From NCBI GenBank assembly GCA_902702965.1, contig CACRXP010000852.1, positions 93,384 through 157,383 on the forward strand: DNA of 64,000 nucleotides, read 5' to 3'. The notes beneath the pieces were generated by a model that did no database searches, was not told where the DNA came from, and saw nothing but the letters and a program-made list of their open reading frames with translations. A program made the translations under genes and the position numbers. Shown piece after piece: positions 58,051-64,000 of the stretch; position 1 is the stretch's first letter; each line of letters starts with the position of its first letter. The stretch is from Spirometra erinaceieuropaei. Lineage: Eukaryota > Platyhelminthes > Cestoda > Diphyllobothriidea > Diphyllobothriidae.

Positions 58051-58519
58051 TGCAGACTGGAATTATGGGCAATAATGAGGGATTGTTAAAATAACCTTCC
58101 GAATGAAGACTGCAGATAGTCGTGTATACGAGGACCTCTGAAAAATAAAGGCCGTCACTGCGACCTGCTGCAAAATCATCCCTACATTTTCCTGCTTTTT
58201 GATGTATGAAAAAGCAAAGCTGCAGTACGAATGATCGTGAATACCGGAGAGGTGTACTGAATTGCTCACAGTGTCATCAACCCATCATCTCAAATCTGGG
58301 ATCCTGACTAAATACTTAACTTCAGCACTTGTCCTCTTTCGCCATATGCCATCCATTAGAATTGCCGCTATTTCCCACTCTGTTCTGCTTAAGCCTACGA
58401 AAATCCTGAGTAATCGATTTAAATAATGTGCAATTTGCACATGGAAAAATGTACATGACTCCAAATGGGCAGCAAACGCAGGCGGCTATGAACGGATACA
58501 TTTCACTGATAGTCATGAA

Positions 58520-58920
58520 AGTATCTACGTTAAAAACTTGACAGCCATTTATTTTACACCGGACAAGCTTCTAATTGCCTTAACAAATGCATCTGTGCTT
58601 AACGCACAGTTGTCGACTGAAGGGTGTTGTGTATCTTACTCCTCGCGTTTTTTGTGGCGAGCCGTCCTCGCGGGGGTCAAATGCTTTTCCCTCAGTTTGA
58701 TAATCAGCGTTGTTCACCGATTAAGACTCTCAAAGGCACTAACGAGCGTCGTAGAGAACTCGGGGTAAAAACAGGCATGAGTCAACACACTTTACTCTCT
58801 CTTTTGCCTCTGTCTCTGATGATGGGTTGAAGTGATAATCCGAAACGTCAGGCGAATAAAGCCATTGTTCCAGCGATCGCCTCTTCTTCTTCTTCTTCTT
58901 CTGATCAACTCACTCTCCTG
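58520..58920 (+). mobile_element. Penelope-like terminal repeat, solitary
   Basis: Terminal repeat of a PLE of the 38393 type: GTCTCTGATGATGG, GAAACGTCAGGCGAATAAAG and a TTCTTC-rich end, without adjoining coding sequence. Left limit uncertain. Confidence 0.6.
58816..58849 (+). ncRNA. Hammerhead ribozyme motif (PLE type), copy 3
   Basis: CTGATGA (58816-58822), stem II GGGTT/AATCC with one G-U pair, GAAACGTC (58842-58849). All core bases intact; TGTCT/AGGC flanks for helix I as in copies 1 and 2. Confidence 0.8.
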
Positions 58921-58924
58921 TTCC

Positions 58925-60330
58925 ACGCCAATGGATACCGCGAGGATTTTTTATACGGGATTCATTGTCCAACAAGCGCGCTATCAAGCCGCATTCTTTC
59001 GACACCGTTTAGGAAGTCTTGATGAATTGCAAGAAGACCTTAAGGATGATGCTCATTCGATGACAATTGACTTGAAGCTGCCCGACTTCCCACATTATGT
59101 CGCCCATCCCATTATTATTGCAGAATCCATAGTGGCTCACGTACAGCAGTCCTTGTTTAAGGCGCTTATTTCAGTAAAAATCCCATGACGATTTTGACGG
59201 CAATACTGAGAAAAAAAACGGTCCGGTAGATGGAGCTTCCTTGTCGGTTTCTCTAGTGTTATTACACGTGATCGGTGGATGTATTTTTAAATTTTACCGA
59301 AATTTGTGCTAACCGTCACGTTTTTTTTAGATAATAGAGGCACGTTTTTGGACGCACTCGAATGTTACCCCTCAATTAGATAGCTGGTAACTAATATACG
59401 TGTCCTACGGATGTAAAACGTAGGGCCAAGACGTGTAAATGTTTAACGGAATTTGAGACATACCAGGTACTTTAACACCTTAGTGATGATTTCACCCACT
59501 AAAATATGCGAACGACTGCACTGCGGAGACCACAATTTAAGTCATTATCTGAACATCGTGTATCACCCTTTTGCATCGATTGTCTGATTCCTAGACCTAG
59601 CTTACTCCACAGTTCACAACAGCGGGCTGGCTGGTTAGGCAGCTTGTCTAGGTTACAAGTCTGACCCGTCGCATAATCGGGTTAACAGTTGACCTATGTT
59701 TCAACAAGTTTAGTCAACAGTTTAATTGACATGAAAACTCCAAAGTTGTACTTCAGCGGTTTCTTGCTTGTAGTGTCAACTGAGCCACTGACTGCTGTGC
59801 GAATTGCGCTGTGTTAAGTTTAACTAAAATTCTTCGTGAGATGGTGATGCAAATACTATTATGCTCATATTATTTCATTTGCCGCAGCAATATAGTTCTG
59901 GCACAATTTTTAACTTAAATATTTTTATATCAGTACGTTGTTTGCACGCAAAATTGATAAAACATGTGTCCTCTGGTCGTCAGTAATGGGACAAATTTAC
60001 TTTATACTTCCATCAAATACGCCGATAATACAGTTGTAAGCCAAACTCACACTGGAGCAGTTTTTAATAAAATTGCGTTATCTGTACCCTTAGAATCATA
60101 CGAAATTATATTTACAGTTATGACGTAAAAACAACGAGATAACTTTCACGAAGGCGGTGCCTGTCTAAATAATTCATGTGCAAAGACAAACTTCTTGGGG
60201 AATACTGGACCCGCTTTAAAAAGGTTTCCGCATTTTACTCACCGCCACACTGCTGCTGAGTGCTCGACAATTAGCGTAGAGAGTAATCTCCCAGGACCTC
60301 CGACGTATATGCTTTGTCGGTGTTGTCAGT
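58925..60330. other. No supported gene
   Basis: A 118-codon plus frame (58832-59188) begins in the terminal repeat and is probably chance. 59620-59700 has a weak tRNA-like look. Confidence 0.4.
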
Positions 60331-60334
60331 GTCT

Positions 60335-60545
60335 GTGTCCTATTTGTCGCTTTCGTGAACACTTTGCTTTTTAAGTCACCACAATCTTTGCGATAGATGA
60401 CGGCATCCAGGATGGCCAGATGGTTGGATTCTTCCTTCTCCAGCCTAAATTAAATGTACGGGAAGACGGGGTCGCAATGCTATTTAAATGTAAGCAACTG
60501 ATCCCATTTGATGACGACGAAGGTACCATCTACACACGGACTTCA
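60335..60545 (-). pseudogene. Penelope-like RT fragment
   Basis: Minus strand: VDGTFVVIKWDQLLTF (active-site box YVDD changed to VDG), then LEKEESNHLAILDAVIYRKD and KSKVFTKATNRTQ, the PLE RT block after the active site. Stops and small indels interrupt it. Confidence 0.55.
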
Positions 60546-60549
60546 GAAT

Positions 60550-61380
60550 TTGGGTATGTTTGTAAATTGTTCAGTCAAACGCAAATGACGTCTTGAGACA
60601 GAACTTCAGATGTTGGATGATTTAGGAATGTCCGAGACGATTTTCGGTTCATCCTATGTCTCTCGTAGGCGTAGTTCGATTGTTCGATGATATGGTACGA
60701 CGGGATCAGGTGGTGCCATTTAAAGAACACCCCAACGCCGACGACTGATGTATTCTGGAATACTGGCTTTTACTCATCTTCATATCCGTATGCTGCACAT
60801 ATCATCAGAAGATTTTCTCCCTTTCGTGCCGATGACTGTTTCTGCATAATGCTGCTGACGCTGCTTGCTGACTGTGTTTTTTTGTTTTGTTAGATTGAAA
60901 TGCTAATTGATTTGCAACGGCTTATTAATGTTAAACACAATGTCATCTGTGAAGACAAATCTTTTGGAATCTAGTTACTAATAGTCTCCTCGAATTTGTC
61001 CGTCAACAATGCTGCCATATTTCGGGCTGAAAATAATTTTAATGGCCATATTCATGACTGGTTGTCGTGATAAAAAATGCTCCTCTGCAGCCTGAGCTCT
61101 ATCAAAAGATCTCAAAGACAAACGCCTTGGAAAATACAAAACTCGCTTTGATAAGATTCCGCATTTCACTGTGCTGTACAATTTATTAATAAAAGGATGT
61201 AGCATGTAACTAACCAGAGCGCAACTGATTGCATATTGCGTTCCAAAAAATGTCACAAACGAAAACTTGAATGCGAATTTATTTGTTAGGCCTTACGCAG
61301 TTTTTGCTACATACATTTGTAGGTTAGTCTCAATATGTGTTTTTAAGCAACCACGTCACGAATCAAAAGTCACGGAAGAA
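60550..61380. other. No supported gene
   Basis: Short frames only (60687-60893 plus, 60978-61256 minus), unassigned. Confidence 0.4.
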
Positions 61381-61382
61381 AT

Positions 61383-61908
61383 TCAGACTGTACAAGATAC
61401 GTCATCGGACATCATGAAGGTCTGTAACAAGATCCTTTTGAACTTCTCTAAAAGGAAGTTCTTTAGTCTACGAGAAGGTACTTCGGGCGAAGAAAATATT
61501 CTGAGTTTTCCTGTATTATTTGGCACGAATTTTGACAGGCGAATTGTATTTTGCTTGCCTTTAATGGATATTCTAGTGGGTTGTCCATGGTCATGGTAAA
61601 GAAAGTACTGGTGGTCGTCAAATCCGTATGCCCACAATCGTCTTTGGCTTTTAATAAGGAAAGACGTACATGTATGAGACCAAACACAGAGAACGTCGTC
61701 ATCGCACGCGGCATATGACAGTGTTCGACTAACAAACGCTGTTCTGTGCGTCTTTTTTCGATGCACACAGAGACTTGCGGAGTAAAACAAATTTTCGCTT
61801 TGTCCCACAATATAACTCAAATGCAGGCATATCAGCCTGCAGACACATCAGGAATATTGACAGTTAAGGGGCATAAAGCAGGTTTCGATAATGCCTTCAT
61901 ATGGATGG
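61383..61908 (-). pseudogene. Secreted cysteine family, member E (minus strand, stops in exon 2)
   Basis: Exon 3 (61607 down to 61383, phase-0 acceptor CACCAG) codes NTIRLSKFVPNN, RRLKNFLLEKFKRILLQTF and ends DVSCTV-stop, closely matching member D (NVVRLSNYIPDE ... DASCAI-stop). Exon 2 (61908 down to 61670) has a phase-1 AG, eleven codons, then CPLTVNIPDVSAG, C-x50-C, and a GTACGT donor in phase 0, but two in-frame TGA codons and no third cysteine. The second intron would be only 62 bp. No exon 1 found. Likely a pseudogene with a still intact last exon. Confidence 0.55.
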
Positions 61909-61909
61909 C

Positions 61910-62340
61910 TTACAAAAGCGATTTAATTAGTAAATAAATCTCTGTAATGCCTGGAAAAATGCTTTACCAGTAGAAGAGTTTCACTCTGTCACAAGATATA
62001 CTGGTCAGTCATGTATCTCTACCTTTTCTTCGTGTAGCAGTTGATTTTGTCTTTATTTCGAAGATAACGGAATGTAACCCACAGAATTAAACGTAAACAG
62101 CTGAGTCGCGTATTACTGTGGGAGGCTTAAATGGCGTCCACATCTATTCGAGTGTTTTGTGAGAGAGTTTTGGCATTTTTATTAAAATTTCCGACCGGCC
62201 ATTATCTGCGTTAAATTCGAAGTTTTAATGGGGAGACTCAATATTACTTGGTCACATTGCAACTTTAACACAACCTCAGTAAATTGCTATTTATAAATAC
62301 GTTCATAGGTTGGGAATCCAGAGTTGACTAGGAGAAGACG
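61910..62340. other. No supported gene
   Basis: Searched on the minus strand for the signal-peptide exon of member E without success. Confidence 0.35.
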
Positions 62341-62342
62341 TA

Positions 62343-63170
62343 GATTGAGTGACCGATCTCATTAAATGTTTGCTAAAATGCTAAAATACGTTTCCGATTA
62401 GGAAGGATTCCTTAGGAGCCGTTGTAATAGTGATTATCTTTCGGCATCATCTTTTAGTACTCGGACTTAGAAGCATGTCGACTTTTGAATACACTGCTTT
62501 TCAAACTCCTGTAGTAAGCATTTTCGGTAAAAAACTGACTATACATGTACTATACATTTGCATATAGATTTTCCATGGTCTTATAATCTAGTAATATATT
62601 TCATAGATACAACAAAAAATAGGCTTTTTGTCAGCCGATTCTTAGAGAATCACTTCGGTTTATATTGTACACTTAAAGAAGGAGTATAATTATGTTTTAA
62701 AAACGTCTTATAATTGCCGACAAATTTAAAGCTTGATCATTTGTTTATTAGCGCTCGGTGGTTCCAGTGTACGTACTGTATGTACCGCCTGGTAAAGAAA
62801 ATCACCTATTCTTCTATGCCTTTATAATGATCTCATATAGTCTTCCGAAAATTTGTAAGTGGACGCGGACTTTTTCGTACATTTTAATAAGGAACAGTTG
62901 CAAATGCACAGGTACGACGCTATACAAATGGACATTGAGCGGTGTTAAACAATAGCATGATTAGAAATTTATTAAACCTGCTTGTATTCCTTCTTATAAT
63001 TTACAATATATAGCTTACCTGCTTTTCTATCCATCGAATGGAAGAAAGCATGTTTGTATTTGTGGTTTCTATAAGATATATAATTATATTATGAAGACCA
63101 TTGAAAATATATGGAAAATTGTATACTACATAAGTAGTATACAGTGGTTTCTACAGGATTTTGAAAAAAC
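62343..63170 (+). mobile_element. TA-flanked inverted-repeat element, second copy
   Basis: Starts TA-GATTGAGTGACCGATCTCA at 62341 and follows the 33284 element block by block (AAATGTTTGCT, TTTCCGATTAGGAAGGATT, CTTTTGAATACACTGC). An interior frame at 62758-62955 has KENHLFFYAFIMISYS, matching KEHHVFFYAIRKMPYR on the minus strand at 33727-33993. The right arm is recognisable to about 63170 (CTACAGGATTTTGAAAA) and then lost. Confidence 0.65.
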
Positions 63171-63179
63171 AGCGCCCTT

Positions 63180-64000
63180 TTGCTATGCAGACTTGTGACT
63201 GTCTTACTTAGTATAAAATGACCGTTTAAATGATGTTAATTGTTTCTGAAAAATTTATAGAACTTTTGCACAATATACTAGTAACGCTCCGTCGGTTTAA
63301 GAGCGTGCCTTATTCAAACAGGATATCGAAAAAATGCATCACCTGACTTTTAAAAGTTTGTAGGCATGACCGTTTTATGACGAGAAGTTTTAATTGAAAC
63401 AAATTTACGTCGGTACGTTCTGTTCGTTCTAGATCACGCTGGCTTTACGTGTTTCATCCAAAAACTGATATGCGCTTCAGGATTTCAGTGCTTTCATGTA
63501 AATGGCCACTAAGACGGATTTCATATTGTGTTTTGCAGAAACGCATTAAATAACAAACGCCTTCAAACATTTACTAAAGGAGCTAGTAGTTAGGCCCTCT
63601 TCTTCACGTTGGTGGTCGTTTGGGTCATATTTCGAGACTCACACAGAGATAAGGCATCAGCTTTAAGCAAAATGTTCGTCCACATTAGAAGTCGACGTCG
63701 AATGTGTTTTCTCTCAATTAGAAAACGTTCTCTAGTATTCCAAATTAACGCGCACTTGGGATTCCAACCGGGGACCTCAAGAGCAAGAGCTTCCTCCGCT
63801 AATCCCTGGGCTGCACAGTTAAAAGCTTTGTTAATTCGATACCGCAGGATCTGGTTATATGACAGTTCGTCCGTCGGTTTCGACGATGACCACCGTGTGC
63901 CCCACAGCTGCAGCAGCGGTGGGAGCAGGGACGGTGACTTGCGCAGGGGTTTATAGTGCCGGTAGACTTGCGCTGCATCTACCTACACTCTCTCCTCCTC
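63180..64000. other. No gene; possible tRNA-derived repeat at 63750-63830
   Basis: The minus strand reads GGATTAGCGGAGGAAGCTC, then GGTCCCCGGTTGGAATCCC, resembling A and B boxes at tRNA spacing. It is not the 83-base family seen elsewhere. A 115-codon plus frame (63609-63956) overlaps it and is probably chance. Confidence 0.35.

Noticed and set aside
57500..58075. 191-codon plus-strand gene
   Set aside because: No domain, no homologous feature in the window, and the opposite strand shows RTE-like endonuclease wording; treated as an antisense shadow.

Overview
The window is eukaryotic, gene-poor and repeat-dense. Penelope-like elements (PLEs) with GIY-YIG endonucleases and hammerhead ribozymes, CR1-type LINEs, Ty3/Gypsy and Helitron remnants and tRNA-like short repeats together suggest a flatworm, most likely a tapeworm with a large genome; the taxon is inference. 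There are no operons, ribosome binding sites or CRISPR arrays, and most long open frames are shadows or decayed transposons.

The only host genes I can build exon by exon form one family that I do not recognise. Three plus-strand genes (21962-23135, 41733-43564, 52492-53837) share one design: a signal-peptide exon ending in phase 1, a second exon with cysteines spaced about C-x(49-50)-C-x(14-15)-C and a phase-0 donor exactly 14 codons after the third cysteine, and a third exon with A-[ST]-[LF]-[NDE]-x2-Y, a later FP in all three, and a last cysteine 2-3 residues before the stop. The products are 202-213 residues and barely similar otherwise. Two minus-strand relatives (6151-6406; 61383-61908, with stops) and two decayed third exons (11947-12200, 17712-17965) extend the family to seven loci.

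Layout. 1-2150: Gypsy pol remnant. 3.4-7 kb: repeat fragments and one family exon. 7.2-11.9 kb: CR1 LINE. 10.4-20.5 kb: two tandem copies of a 5,765-bp unit (half LINE, dead family exon, flanking DNA, terminal-inverted-repeat element), ending in a 41-base assembly gap. 20.5-28.5 kb: an older, diverged version of the same surroundings carrying the intact gene. 26.8-34.3 kb: PLE hairpin, Helitron helicase remnant, tRNA-like repeat array, a TA-flanked inverted-repeat element. 38.4-41.2 kb: two PLEs side by side, one with a 587-codon RT plus GIY-YIG frame. 41.7-43.6 kb: second intact family gene. 43.8-47.1 kb: patchwork of inverted PLE fragments. 50.9-51.8 kb: tRNA-like repeats forming a fold-back. 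52.5-53.8 kb: third intact family gene. 55.4-60.5 kb: decayed PLE and RTE-like pieces and a hammerhead. 61.4-63.2 kb: minus-strand family pseudogene and a second inverted-repeat element.

The picture is a dispersed and tandemly amplified family of fast-changing secreted proteins embedded in, and repeatedly broken by, retroelements.
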